This document shows positions 31,832 through 42,863 of a stretch of 42,863 nucleotides of DNA, one piece after another. The translations under genes were made by a program, and so were the position numbers. Positions within the stretch are counted from its first letter, which is position 1; every line of letters starts with the position of its first letter. Where the stretch lies: the NCBI GenBank assembly GCA_013054445.1, contig JAAMPI010000335.1, positions 1 through 42,863 on the forward strand. The letters run 5' to 3'. The DNA comes from Cudoniella acicularis (lineage: Eukaryota > Ascomycota > Leotiomycetes > Helotiales > Helotiaceae). The notes beneath the pieces were generated by a model. That model was given only the letters and a program-made list of their open reading frames with translations, made no database searches and was not told the DNA's origin.

Positions 31832-32151
31832 TCAAGGGGCTGGTTTTCTGCTTGTGGAATAGCGGGGGAGGTAGATGGAGACGAAAGTGGAGGTGGAGTA
31901 GTTGCGACTGCAACGGTAGTACATGGTGCCAAGATGTGAGTTCTTAACTTCTTGGAGCCTAAACAGCAGAAAGTGTCAGTTATTTATACTCCTAAATTTG
32001 GTAAAAGAAGTAAAAGAGGGATAACTTACAAGACGCTGGCTTCTTGTTCTCCGAGAGTGGCAGCATGAGTTTTGGAGCTATAATACGCGTTATAGCCTAG
32101 AAATTCCTTGACACACATTTTGGCTGTGTGCAGTGTTGATGTACAAGCCAT
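31832..32151 (-). CDS. Possible small two-exon gene, 82 residues, unknown
   Basis: The ATG at 32151 opens MACTSTLHTAKMCVKEF; the exon ends at 32030 with donor GTAAGT. A 71-nt intron has a CTGAC branch-like site and acceptor TTTAG, and the exon resumes at 31958 in phase, ending at a TGA at 31832-31834. The splice signals are the best in this 10-kb region, but the product has no recognised domain, no signal peptide and a Tyr/Ser/Thr-rich tail. It may be one surviving exon pair of the decayed sequence around it. Treat as tentative. Confidence 0.3.
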
Positions 32152-32827
32152 GAGTACTAGGGTGCAGGTGGATAGAAGGTTGTGGTAATTTGAGGTTCCG
32201 TCTTAGTACGACTGCATAGACCGCACCTTGAGTTCAAACTAAGCCCCTTCCTTCCCCGTAATTTTATCCCAGTCCACTTTCTTTAGCTTCCCGCCGATTT
32301 TCTGAATGCGCTCTCGGATCAATTTCTTGACCAGAGAGCGAATCCAGAAAATCCTCAATGAAGTTTGAACATCATCCTTTCACTCTTCAAATCTCAAAGA
32401 ATCCCAGATCTTCGCCGACCGTTGTGAGAGTGTAGTATTCGAGTAGGAAGTCACGCAAGCGTTAATAATTGCAAATACCTCTGCCTATAGAGAATTAGTA
32501 TAAAGTTAAAGTGGTCGGAGTAGGGTGTCTTACCATCTCTTTTACGGCGTCTTATTGTCGGTCTGAAACACTCTGTATTGAAGCTTGCTGGTCATCAACG
32601 GCTGTTTTAACACCCTCGACGATTTTCTTGATTCCTTATTCCAACCTTCTTGTTACCATCACTCCTGTCTAGATCGCCAAGAAGAGACGGCAACGCCTCC
32701 TCCAAACAGAGGTCAACAACATCCGGGGTGACAGGTTCTTCACGCCTAGCGTAACTGGGAAGTACTTTGAAATAGATCCCCAGGTGTTGTTGACCTCTTT
32801 TTGGGCCACCACGGTGTGATGGCGGCA

Positions 32828-33790
32828 TGTTATATTCGGGTAGTATGACTGATTGCAGGAGGTCTTGGTTCCAACCACCATTCGCACCACAGAACCAGCA
32901 GTCTTCTTTCTCCTTTCTTGGACATCGAGTTCTTCCAGTCCAAGCTCAATCTCGGCCATGTAAATCTCGGGTCTCATACTCTCCCTTTCATTCCCGGCCG
33001 AGAATGACAAGACTTGGTGTCGAAGACTCGTTATTGCGAGTGTGGTTGACTGAGACGGCAGTCTGCGCCCAAGATCCAGCAAGCTGGATTGGCTATTATG
33101 ATGTTTGAGCTCGGCAGAAGGGATTGCTACCCTCTTGTTTGTAACGCTCAAATTGGTAGTGCTCATATTCATACGCACGGCCAAGATTTGGACTGTTCAA
33201 GTTGGGACCGCTCATGCCGGGGCCGTTCACGGTGTATGAGCGAGGATTGATGTATACCTCTCTCAATTTGATGAGAGTGTTATGTTGTCCTTGATTGGTG
33301 AAGACCTCTAGGGCTGGCTGTAGTTGTGACCTGCAGCGTTGGGATAGAAATTGTTCTGGCCATAGCCATGCATGCCCACGCCGGACAAATGAGCCAAAGT
33401 TGCGACCAACGATACAGTGCCAGATAGGCCCTTTCACTCTTCGAAGGTCATACGACTTGAAAATACCTCGGCCTCGTTGGCAATCTCGAGGCGGGCCTGA
33501 AGAATGCTTTAAATATTCGGGTAATATGATTGATTGCAGAAGAGGAAGGAGGGTGTTGGTTGCTGGGAAAAAGAAAGCGATCAATGGGTCATGCCGCAAA
33601 AGCTTCGTGCGTCTAGAGTCGGTTGAGCAGGAGTATTAGAAGGCCGCCAATTTTCTGGATGCACTCTCGGATTAGTTGCTTTATGGACTCTTTTTCCCGT
33701 TCTGGGGGTCTATTGTAGCTTGTCTGCGAGACTCCCCGGCGTCTCGGATGCTTTGTATTTGAGCAGCATGATTGATTGCAGAAGAAACTC
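32828..33790 (-). repeat. Repeat family D, three copies
   Basis: ATTCGGGTAATATGATTGATTG followed by CAGAAG occurs at 32832-32860, 33514-33545 and, more diverged, 33751-33785. On the minus strand it reads LLQSVILPEYN, LLQSIILPEYL and LLQSIMLLKYK, followed by Pro/Ser-rich sequence. Each copy lies in a different local frame context, interrupted by stops. Confidence 0.55.
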
Positions 33791-34549
33791 GGAACCAAAA
33801 GGAGGTGTTGGTTTGGTAGTCACCATTTTCAGGGTCACAGAACTTTTCAAGCACATCCCTTGTTTGCCTATAGGATGCAGGCGCAACAGTAGGGCATCGA
33901 CACAGGGGGAAACAACTCTAAGCCGCTAGACATCTTGCGCTGGCTTATCGTTTTTGCATGACTTATCAATGACATGGCTTGCTTGAGACTTTGTTTCGTT
34001 TCTTCCTTGGAACTTGAGAAATTATCCAGGAGACAATCATCTGGCGGTTTCGCGTCTCGGCATTTGGAACTTTGATTGAGAACTTTCCGGATGACGAACT
34101 CAGGTTGGTTATGATGATTAATCTCCGTCTTCTATCTGATGTTTCTCTACAGGTTTGCATAGCTGCCATTTTATAGCTGCGTGGAAGGTTGAACTCCAAC
34201 TGATAGAAGTTCCGAAAGGCAAAGGAAGACTCAGAGAAGAGAATCAGATAGTTCAACTAAAGGAGTGGCCTCCCCCAAAGTTTGGGGAATTGGACCAAGC
34301 GGGCCACTCTTGCCTGCCCCCGTTGCTGGTTGATTTGCAGCTGCCGGATTTGTGCGGCCTGTGCCTGGATCCAAACGTCCTGCCTGCGCTTTCGGACAGT
34401 CAAACCCCAGTCCTGTCTTGAACAGTACCAGGTAGGCCGTTCTTTGTGTTGTCCAGAGGCCATTCGTGTACGCAGCGGATCTGCTGCCGCGCCCTTCCCA
34501 CTTGGTGTTGTGGTGGAACTCCACCACAGCTTGCCATAGGGCATGAAAG

Positions 34550-35095
34550 TTTGTGCAATTGAGGGTTGTTCTTCTTGGCTTGAATTGGAATTTCCCAGCA
34601 CTTGGCTGCTGAGTATTTCGGCAAGCCGTCATCTTGAGGTCTTATTTTGCTAGAGAGCAGACTCCGGTATAAGTTGGTCTGACAGAGGAGGAATAGGCTT
34701 CAATATCCTCGATTTCGGAGGAGGGGGAGAAGCCTTCTTAGCCTGAATTAGAATCTCCCAGCACCGTTCTGAACTGGTGCCGGGTTTTGGTTCCTAGTAG
34801 TGTGAAAGTTTGTGCAATTGAGGGCGGGTATGGCTAGAGAACAGGCCACTATGAGGTGGACTGACTGAGAAGGAATATGTTTCGATATCCTCGATTCCAA
34901 GGGAGAGGGAGAAGTCTTCTTAGCCTGAATTAGAATTTCCCAGCACAAGTACCATGGTTTGATTCCCGGTAGCTGCTTTTGCCAATTAACGCGTAAACAG
35001 AGGAGAATTGTCTCTGGCCAAGTCAATAGAGGTTCCTATAGGCCTTGGTTCGAGGGAGGGCAGCGGCGGAAATCTCCCAGCGCTTGGCCTCAACC
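34550..35095 (-). repeat. Repeat family C, tandem units of about 185 bp
   Basis: Two long copies run from about 34638-34765 and 34824-34946, sharing CAATATCCTCGATT, GGGGGAGAAGCCTTCTTAG and CCTGAATTAGAATTTCCCAGC, spaced about 182 bp. A partial copy (TTGAATTGGAATTTCCCAGCAC) is at 34580-34604 and a trace at 35068-35085. GTTTGTGCAATTGAGGG also occurs twice (34550 and 34808). The minus strand reads CWEIPIQAKKNNPQ, CWEILIQAKKASPPPPKS and CWEILIQAKKTSPSPLES, so the unit keeps a peptide-like core. Confidence 0.62.
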
Positions 35096-35730
35096 TCTTC
35101 ATAACAACCTCATATAGGCGGGCTTGCCGCAAGGAAGAAGCTTTCAACCATATACGCGATCGCTGCCTCATTGTAGCTGCTTTTGCCAATGGACATTTCA
35201 TCGGAGTAGTGGAAGATTGCGGGAGAGCCTTCAACCCCTTTTGACGTGGTGAGTACCGATGTTGCGTCGACTTTATTGACGACTTTCTTGCTGAGTTTTC
35301 ATAATCTGTGCAAAGAATCACAGACAGGTCGTTCTTCTTGTCAAGTTCGTACTTGTAAATTCCACTTTCCGGTGGAAGTAGTAGCCGGAGTAGTCAAAGA
35401 TTTCGTTGGAGTAGCGACTGGCAAGGAGTCTGCTGCCTCTAGCTGTGAAGCCGGAATATCGTCATCGTCCCTTGTCTGCAGACTCAAGCTGTAATGATGA
35501 TAGCGTTGAGAAGTGAAAATCTGTTCTGGGATTCGATAACCAGACTTGCTATAGGATGATGGCAGGAGGTAGTGTGATCTAGAGAGTACCTTGACCTGAG
35601 AGGAAGGAATGTGGCCTGGAAACGAACGGATGGATAGATAGGTTATCTCTAGATCTATAGCTAAATGAGCTAGATAGATACACATTCCTCCCACGCCAGA
35701 AGAAGAAGCTAAGAGGCCAATAATCCCGGG

Positions 35731-35840
35731 GTATGTATGTTCCATGTGTTATTCCAGAGACCAGAGGGGAAGGGGAAACCATGCTAAAAGAAGCCAATTG
35801 AGAATCCTGAATGTTTGGGGTATGTATGTTCCATGTGCCA
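35731..35840. repeat. Repeat family E, two copies 90 bp apart
   Basis: GGGGTATGTATGTTCCATGTG occurs at 35729 and 35819, followed by similar CATTCCAGAG/CATTCCGGAG-type sequence. No coding assignment. Confidence 0.55.
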
Positions 35841-36639
35841 GTGCCATTCCGGAGTCCATTGGTATACCGTAGGAGAGGAGGTCTACGACTATGGCCGAGA
35901 TAATTAGGGTGATAACAGGATATCGAGCAGCTTTGTATATATATCAAGTGAAGAATTGTCGTAGAGGGCGGTTTCGCTCAAGGACGGGTGGCTGGAAGTG
36001 ACTTTTTGGGGGGTGTAAACTGCCAGTCCTAAATAGCTGAATCTCTTCCCCTCCTCCTTCATCTGAAATTCAGCGTGGGGAACTTCAACAGGTCGATGAA
36101 GGAGGAGGGGAGATATGACAGCCTCGGACAATGGCTGCTGTAGAAGTCAGAGAGTTAGCATGTTGTAATATTCTACAGTACGACGATTGAGAAGGTTTCA
36201 GAGGAGAAAACATGGGGTTTTAGAGAAGATATTTGCAGGCATCGTCTAAAACTAGCAGAAGAAGAAAAATGTGAGGGAAGGCAAGAGGATTAAAGTGATG
36301 ACAGAGACCGAGACCAATATTAATTGCAGTAACTACATCTCGAAACTTTCTAAGCAAAATGAACCAAGTGAAACCATGTATTCCGAAAATTGAAGATGTG
36401 AAACTCTACACGTACCTAGTGCCAGCAAGCACCAACCCAGAGCCGAAGCCGGGAGGCATCAAAAGGAGAAATCCAAACGGAGAAGTCGTTGATGGCGGAG
36501 GAGAGGGAGGAGAGGAGCTTTTTAAAGACACGAGGGTGATGTTAGCTTATCAGTCACGAGATAGGGGTGAGGTCAGAGAGAGATGGTGAGATCGAATAGT
36601 TGATGATTTCGGGATAAGGGAGCTGTGATAGTGATACAG

Positions 36640-37310
36640 AGGAAGAGAGGAGTGTATACTTACAGTCTGTCTCCATCTCCCCTGTGGGATCAACCCACAA
36701 AGGAGACGGGTTTGCTTCCTCCATTTATCGGCCTTGGCCAGATCCGCCTTCGAATTCCAGTCCATGGAATGTCGGTGGGGACACTGGGAGCTGTTTCAAA
36801 CAGCTAAGAATTATTAGCAAATCCCATCTCCGAGTGCGCCTCAATCTAGCATATCATCAATTTCACCAACAACTTCCCAAGACTGAAAGGGGATGAAACA
36901 AGAGTACACTTACCGTCTATATCCCACAAGTCTGCAAGAGAGACGGAGATCCACTTGGAGCTACTCTCAAGAATCGTCAGTAAATCTCTCCTCCACAGTG
37001 TGCTTCTCACCCATCTTCGCAGCTTTGCAGAACCTAATTCTGTCGTCGTGTACATCACCGACAACGGCGGAAGGGAGGAGGTACACTCACAGAAGAAACG
37101 CTTGCTTCTTGCAAAGCTGAGCGATGTGCGACCTGTATAGCTAGCACTGTTAGCACATGCCTTCCCATCTTCTCCCATTTCCTTCTCCTCCTTTCTCCTC
37201 CTCTGCCAGATCTTGGCGAGCCGGAAGAGAAGAAGAGAAGGAAAGATGGGGATGGAAAGGGGATGGAGATAGGGATTGTAAAAGTACCCTCCATTCAGAG
37301 AGCACACATG
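36640..37310 (-). other. Two similar exon-like blocks with splice donors, unknown
   Basis: On the minus strand two segments end in a canonical donor: one with WISVSLADLWDIDG followed by GTAAGT at about 36910, the other with LLCGLIPQGRWRQT followed by GTAAGT at about 36660. Their flanks (CTTACMGTCT..TCCC on the plus strand) are alike, 247 bp apart, so one looks like a diverged copy of the other. The open frame 36846-37307 covers the first. No domain is recognised; it may be the upstream end of the decayed repetitive gene. Confidence 0.3.
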
Positions 37311-39265
37311 CTTCCCAATTATTTGTTAGGCTGGCAGGACGTATTTGTGGGGTATTGTGGTAGACCTGAGATCTTGCGTAGTGTATGTATAGTGGGATTT
37401 GGAGACGGCGACATTTTCATCCATTCCGTTGAAGATGGAGATAAAAATTTCCCTCTTTCGTTCACCTCCCCTCCCCAATTTCCAGCGCGCAGTGTGCGCA
37501 GCGCTAATCCCCATTCACTCTAGCTCCAATCACGTCATCAGTTCACCTTTGAGGTACTGCGTGCATCAATTCAATCAATCAAGTGCATTGCTTAATAATC
37601 GATCGCCGGGGGACGTTGTGGTACTAAAGTGTTGTCCGAAATAGCTTCATATAGGGGGTGGGAAAGTTAACCGAAAAGTGGGTGAAAATTAGTTTTGGGT
37701 TTGGGTTGGGGTGGTGCGCTGGCTCGAAGCGAGGTTTTAGTTATTGTTTCCTAGTATGGGATGGATGTGTCTTTAGGGGAAGACCTGAAATGAATATTTT
37801 TTTGAAGTTTGAACTGAGAGGGGTGAGGAGGTGAAAAGGGAGGGGGGAAAGAGGGGAGGGTAGCAAGCACACTAGGTATTGGAATGGAACGGAGCGAGGA
37901 ATTGATGGACAGGATTGATTAGACATGATGATAGGTTCTTCGCTGCTGTGTGTGCGAAGATAGGAGAGTTAACAACTTCACGTTGGCTGTAGGAATAAAA
38001 CAAACAATAGATGCACTGGACGGGCTGGTCTCAAGTGATGTTCAGGCTGCCACACATTTGGAGATAGGGGTGAGATGGTGATAATACTATCTACCTAGTT
38101 AGCACCACGTTCTTGAACTTCAAATTACAAATTTCAACAATGCCAAGGAATTTAAGAGGCTAGGGCTTGACGATGCGAGATGCAAAGACACTGAGAGAGG
38201 TTGTGTATTTTTAGGTATACGGTAGTCAGGGCTTTTTTTGTCTTCACTAGTGAAGGGCATTGTTTTGAAGAGGCAGGGTTTGAACTTCTACAACTTAACT
38301 AACCAACTAACAACCAACCAACAAACCAAAAAAGCCAAACAAATCATCCTTTTCACACTATCTACTACCTACCTATCTATTTCAGACCAAGCAATCACAA
38401 TCATTATACTAAAATTGCAAGCTGCAGCTGCTGCATACATTACACACATAAACATTGCTACCAGATAGATATATCGTGTTACTAGAAAAGATTCTTAGAC
38501 TTCAAACTCAGTAAGATCTTACTTGATTAGACTTTGAAGCGTTGAGCAGCGAGGATAGAGGATAGAAGACAGAGGCATCAATGCCTTCACCCTAGCTGCT
38601 TGAATGGAACAAGCAATTAATAGACTAAACTAGACTAGAGTCACTAACAACTTCCTACTTCCTACTTCCTACTTACTTACTATACACTCATTAACATTAG
38701 AAGATACAATTAGGATAATATTCCTACTACTGCTACCTTACTACCCCGAACAAAGTTCTTGAATTCCAAACTCCAAACCACAATTCTCAACCACATGGAG
38801 AAATTTAAGACATAAAAGATTAACTCTGTGAGACTATGACATACACAAACAAAGAGGCAGTTTATATGCGTGTCTATTTGTGCCCATGCCCATGTCTCTA
38901 TGTCTAGGATGGTGGGTGGGTGGATGGGTGGCTGCACAGACAGGTACTTGCTTGTACTTGCTTGTACTGTACATATGTGGCCCAAACTAAAGAAAAGGAG
39001 ACTCGAACACTACTCGAATTTCGATTGATTTTTGGGTAAAAAGCCGCACGACAAGCAATATAACACAACATTTCGCTTCGCAACACAACACTAAAGCGGA
39101 ACAAACAAGCAAACCTCACAGAGAAAAACATGCCATTATAACCATGCAAATTGGCACCATGCCGCCATTTAAAGTAGCTAAATACAGATATACAACCGCT
39201 ATTGCCGCCGTGCCACCCAACATTTAATTCCCAAGATGCATCCACCCATCCACCCATTCATGCGT
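37311..39265. other. Intergenic with low-complexity tracts
   Basis: No gene that I can support. 38285-38335 is rich in AACCAAC-type repeats. 38651-38684 holds three TTCCTAC heptamers. 38944-38966 is a repeated TACTTGCTTG. 38909-38931 is a G-rich GGTGGGTGGGTGGATGGG tract, matched in reverse complement at 39238-39257. The right part is presumably the 3' flank or untranslated region of the CLPTM1 homologue. Confidence 0.5.
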
Positions 39266-41454
39266 CTATTTCCGCTTTGTCGCACCCCCTTTCTTCTCAC
39301 TCCCCGTGACCTTCGCCACACCCGCATCAGCTTTCTTGGCTTCCTCCGCAGCATCCGCAGACTCAATCGCCTTCTTCTCTCCTTCAACCACCACCACAGC
39401 ATCCTCATCACCACCCTGCCCAAACTCATTCACACGCGTATAATCAACCTTATACTTCCAACTCTGATACAAATAAACAAAGAAAATCACATCATCTCTC
39501 AGCGTCGCCAATCGATGAAGCGTAGGCATCTTGATGGTGAAAGCGAATAAATCGTCAATGAAGGTGTTGAGGAATTTGTATGTCATTGCTCGAGCGGGCA
39601 TGTGTGCCACGCTCTTGAGGCGGTAGTTGATGTAGAGGGAGGGAACCATCATGAGGAAGCCGTAGGCGTAGACGGAGCCGACGAGAGTGGCGATTACGAA
39701 GGAGTACCATGATTTGTGGGTTTCGTAGTAGAGGGAGTAACCTGCGTAGGCGAAGAGAAGTGGGACGGCGACCATGTAGAGGTATTTGAATGCTACGGCG
39801 TCGTATTCTTTGGTTTTCTCTTCTGTGTCAGAGAGGACGTGTTTGTCTTCAAAGGCAATTCGGTATGGGATGATGGAGCCTGGTGCGTCCCGAATGCGCA
39901 CGTTGACGACTGTAGTGATCTTCCAGAATTCCAGTAGAATACCCATGCCTTGGCTGAAGAGAATCATCCAACCTATGATATATTAGCAAAAGATACTGCA
40001 AAAGGAGAGGAATGCTTACTGGTATTCTCATTGTTGTCCAGGAGGTAAAGGAAGATAACAGCTTGCATGAAAACATTTCCAAGAATCGATCGGACTGAAA
40101 TACCAACATTGTTCTTCTTGTTGCGGTAATGACTGATATCGGATTTGAAAGCCAACATCTCGAAGACCATGTGGAAAATACTGACAACAACAGTTGTGCC
40201 AAGAAGCCAAGGATTTGTATCAAGTAAGATCTCCTTGATCATCTCAAACTCACTGCCATCTCCACCACCTGGAGATGAGATACCTGGAAAAGTTAGAATA
40301 TATCATTGAGGAGCGAATGGGTACATACCTTGGGCAGCATTCCTCGAAGCTTGCTTAGCACCTTCATCAACACTGGCAATGAGACTGAATTTCCAGTTCG
40401 CAAAATTATTGAGATTGATGTGAAGAGGTAGACGAGTAACGGTAGAGTTGAGAGTTGTCATGTGAGTTCTAAGTTGCCAGAAAGTGTTGATGAATAGAAC
40501 TGGGTAATACCACCCGTTCTGACCAGTGGCATCTCGTGCTCCTGTAGCTTCCAGACGGACATACTGACGAACGGCGGGATGCAAAGTAGGGAACTGCATA
40601 ACTCCCGAGTCTGGAATGAAAGACATGGTGAAATTGGGGTGATAGTGCGAAGTGATGATTGGTCCAGTGGGTAATTCTTCCTCGACCTATTTGGAGTTAG
40701 ATATGCCTCACCCAACAATAATCTCGACATACCTCTTCATCCTCTTCCACAGCAGCAAGTAGATTTTTGGTCTTCTTAACCTTCTTCTGGACAATGTATT
40801 GAGTCAAGGGGTGAACATAGTGATATGCTTTGCTCGGATCATAACCGGGAGTCGATGGATCCAACTTGCTTCCCGAAATTCCAACATAGAAGTGTCCCCA
40901 AAGTGTACCATTATTCTGAACCTCCTTTGGCACCGCAAAAGAAGTATCAATAACCCGATTCTCATTATAATCCCCATACACAAAAGCCATTTCATCAACA
41001 ACCCTCCTCTCCTTTGGCACTTTCGCAAGCGGTTCCATAACAAAGGAAGGAGAAACAACGATCGTGATATCCAACGGAGTATTCAAAGGCCACATAGGCG
41101 CAATGCGCTGTGGAATCGGGCTGTAAACGGCGCCTACATCGAGGTGATCCGGACGCGCGTGGAAAGGTGGGATCGCGGCGGTATTCGCAGGAACCGTAAT
41201 GACGGCCCCGGACTCATCGGTCGTTGTTGTCGTCGTCGCGGCATTATTTGTTCCCATGAATTTGCCCATAAAAAACTGCATCGCAAAGAAGATAGCAAGG
41301 CCTTGAAGCGCAGACTTGATCATCGGCTGCAAACATACAATCATTAGTATTGATACATCTCCTGAATCCTTTAATAAGGGGGTAAACTTACACTCAAGCC
41401 ACCCTGTTCTGCTTGCGCACCTGCAGCAGGTGCTGCTGGGGCGTTAGGAGGCAT
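39266..41454 (-). CDS. CLPTM1: CLPTM1 family transmembrane protein
   Basis: Five exons (41454-41392, 41326-40733, 40686-40329, 40283-40020, 39972-39266) join in frame into 661 residues, the usual length. Introns are 65, 46, 45, 47 and so on, all with GTAAG/GTATG donors. One hydrophobic segment lies near residues 27-44; then comes a long lumenal-type region with WWPL-like PMWPLNTPLDI and FWQLRTHMTTLN; then the membrane part: NPWLLGTTVVVSIFHMVFEM (362-385), 405-422, SWMILFSQGMGILLEFWKI (427-445), 488-509 and 516-536. FIDDLFAFTIKMPTLHRLA is the family's C-terminal signature, followed by a charged Ala/Lys-rich tail. CLPTM1 proteins are conserved ER membrane proteins; the animal one retains GABA-A receptor subunits in the ER, while the fungal role is unknown, perhaps membrane-protein trafficking or lipid scrambling as proposed for its relative CLPTM1L. 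Intact and clearly under constraint. The start MPPNAPAAPAAG is an Ala-rich leader. Confidence 0.93.
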
Positions 41455-42062
41455 CTTGACGTATCTTTGACCTCGAAAATTGAAGATAAATAGATGTCAA
41501 GGACAGAAATGGGTGTTCTGTCGTGCTTCTGGAAAGCCAAGACGTGGTCCCTCAAAATACTCTGGGAGCCAATCAGAAAGCGTGTTTTCCACATGCTTAA
41601 ATACGTCAGCCTTCAGGGGTTGCAAGCCATTGGCGCAGCGTCGGAGCTGCCAGCATTTACAAGTGACTCACGCCGTTGCTTGTATTTGAGTACTTTCTAT
41701 GCGTAAAGTAATTTACTTGCTCAGTTACTGAATTGAATTGCAATTGTAAGACAAAGACTGTCATTACGATTTTCCTTTTATTTCACACCGTGCCTTCCTT
41801 TTAAACTTCGGAACCTCGACGCGCCCATTTTGTACTTGGAACAAAGTACTTGTTGCCCGGTTGAAGCTATTGCCCGATTGAAGCTATTCGAGTTAGTAAA
41901 CTGTCCCTCTGCGACTTCCTCTTCTTGACTCTTTCCTAAATTTCTCCTAGACTTCTCTACCTCAGACATTAAACCGAACCACCTCTCGTTTTAATTCCCT
42001 CGATTCCCTCAATTCAACTCCCTCGATTCAAACTCGACAACCATCAATCACCACCATCCAAC
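41455..42062. promoter_or_regulatory. Shared divergent promoter region, CLPTM1 and LOG genes
   Basis: 608 bp between the two ATGs. Approaching the LOG gene the plus strand becomes C/T-rich (TCCCTCGATTC repeated from about 41995 to 42025, then CAACCATCAATCACCACCATCC), typical of the sequence just before a fungal start codon. Two short direct repeats, TTGCCCG.TTGAAGCTATT, lie at 41851-41886. No TATA box is obvious. Confidence 0.5.
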
Positions 42063-42863
42063 ATGGCTTCAGGCGGTGTCTCCCCCCGAACAACAACTCC
42101 CACCGCAGACCTAAGCACTCCTTCTCCCTTACACAACATAACGAATCTCCCTGCCGAGCCCTCACCCCTCTCTACCTCAACCTTAGCAGCCAATTCCACA
42201 ACGGAGTCATCGAGTCCCCCACCTACCAAAATATGCGTCTTCTGCGGAGCCTCGCCCGGAAAATCACCAGCGCATATGGAAGCAGCGCGTGCTTTGGCTC
42301 GAACAATGGCTGCTCATAATATTCAGCTGGTAATACTAGCCAGCTCAATTCCCTCTTTCTCCACAGCATAAATTTCTCATAACCATCCATATCCTTCCCT
42401 CTTACCCTTCCATCACCAACATATTTGCAAGTAATATACTAACTAACAGCACCCAGGTCTACGGCGGCGGAACAGTAGGCCTCATGGGCGAAGTAGCACG
42501 AACCCTCGTCTCCCTCTCCGGCCCCTCCTCCGTCCACGGCATAATCCCCACACCCCTAATAAAATACGAGCGCGGGCCCTCCTCCGACTCCCCCTCGGAT
42601 CACTCCCTCCTCTCCCCCGATACCCTTCCCCCAACCGAACTCTACGGCCACACCACCGTCGTAAAAGACATGCACACACGCAAATCTATGATGGCACGAG
42701 AAGTACTCTCTGGAGGTCCAGGCTCTGGCTTTATTGCCTTAAGTGGGGGATATGGCACGTTAGAGGAGCTGATGGAGGTTGTGACGTGGAATCAATTGGG
42801 GATTCATAGTAGGGGGGTGGCGGTGCTGAATGTAGAGGGGTATTGGGATGGGTTGATGGAGTG
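42063..42863 (+). CDS. LOG-family protein (lysine decarboxylase-like phosphoribohydrolase), 3' truncated by window edge
   Basis: Exon 1 is 42063-42329, a 127-nt intron has donor GTAATA, branch site CTAAC and acceptor CCCAG, and exon 2 runs from 42457 past the window edge. After a Ser/Thr/Pro-rich N-terminal stretch of about 55 residues comes the LOG fold: KICVFCGASPGKSPAHMEAA, then VYGGGTVGLMGEVA across the splice, DMHTRKSMMAREV and the signature SGGYGTLEELMEVVTWNQLG (PGGxGTxxE family motif, with Ser for Pro). LOG enzymes release the free cytokinin base from its nucleoside monophosphate; fungal members may do this or act on other nucleotides. Catalytic Arg and Glu of the signature are present. 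An insert rich in Ser and Pro (GPSSDSPSDHSLLSP) between the halves is typical of fungal members. Confidence 0.92.

Noticed and set aside
36359..36589. 76-residue small gene with a true ATG on the plus strand
   Set aside because: It lies in the repetitive field, has a low-complexity Gly/Glu-rich middle and no recognisable motif; length is within chance.
41480..41706. Short plus-strand frames in the CLPTM1 upstream region
   Set aside because: They overlap the promoter region and have no domain; overlapping frames of equal length point to chance.

Overview
The window is nuclear DNA of a filamentous ascomycete (Pezizomycotina; a leotiomycete is my guess, not shown by the sequence). The reasons are short introns (46-183 nt) with GTRNGT donors and YAG acceptors, several HET-domain incompatibility genes, a highly reducing polyketide synthase (PKS), and AT/TA-rich transposon tracts whose coding scars are C:G-to-T:A transitions, the mark of repeat-induced point mutation (RIP). 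Genes are sparse; much of the window is broken genes and mobile-element debris.

Layout. 1-223 is the end of an LTR inserted in the ketosynthase of a decayed PKS (224-5330). A spliced NAD-dependent reductase (5841-7055, -) and a HET-domain gene (7735-9609, +) follow, then a second, longer LTR of the same family (9691-10235). At 10562-12355 (-) four exons join in one frame into a 543-residue RNase III-like protein without its catalytic acids; a broken second RNase III copy lies beside it (12590-12914, -). A BTB/POZ gene (13096-14202, +) follows. After an AT-rich tract comes a secreted CE1-type esterase with one in-frame stop (15794-16841, -). About 2.3 kb without genes leads to a second HET gene carrying several lesions (19116-21527, +).

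21.5-27 kb is a RIP-damaged transposon island. A LINE reverse transcriptase can still be read through its stops, it lies between two solo LTRs in opposite orientation, and it carries smaller nested insertions. The tail of a third HET gene abuts the right LTR. 27.5-37.3 kb has ordinary composition but no intact gene that I can defend. It holds several families of short, diverged, irregularly spaced repeats whose best peptide-like reading is mostly on the minus strand; it is the least explained part of the window.

The right end is conserved housekeeping sequence: a five-exon CLPTM1 homologue (39266-41454, -) and, divergently across a 608-bp shared promoter region, a LOG-family phosphoribohydrolase that runs off the window edge (42063-42863, +). 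The left 37 kb behaves as a fast-evolving accessory region (secondary metabolism, self-recognition, secreted esterase, transposons) and the right 4 kb as stable core. No tRNA, rRNA or CRISPR array was seen.
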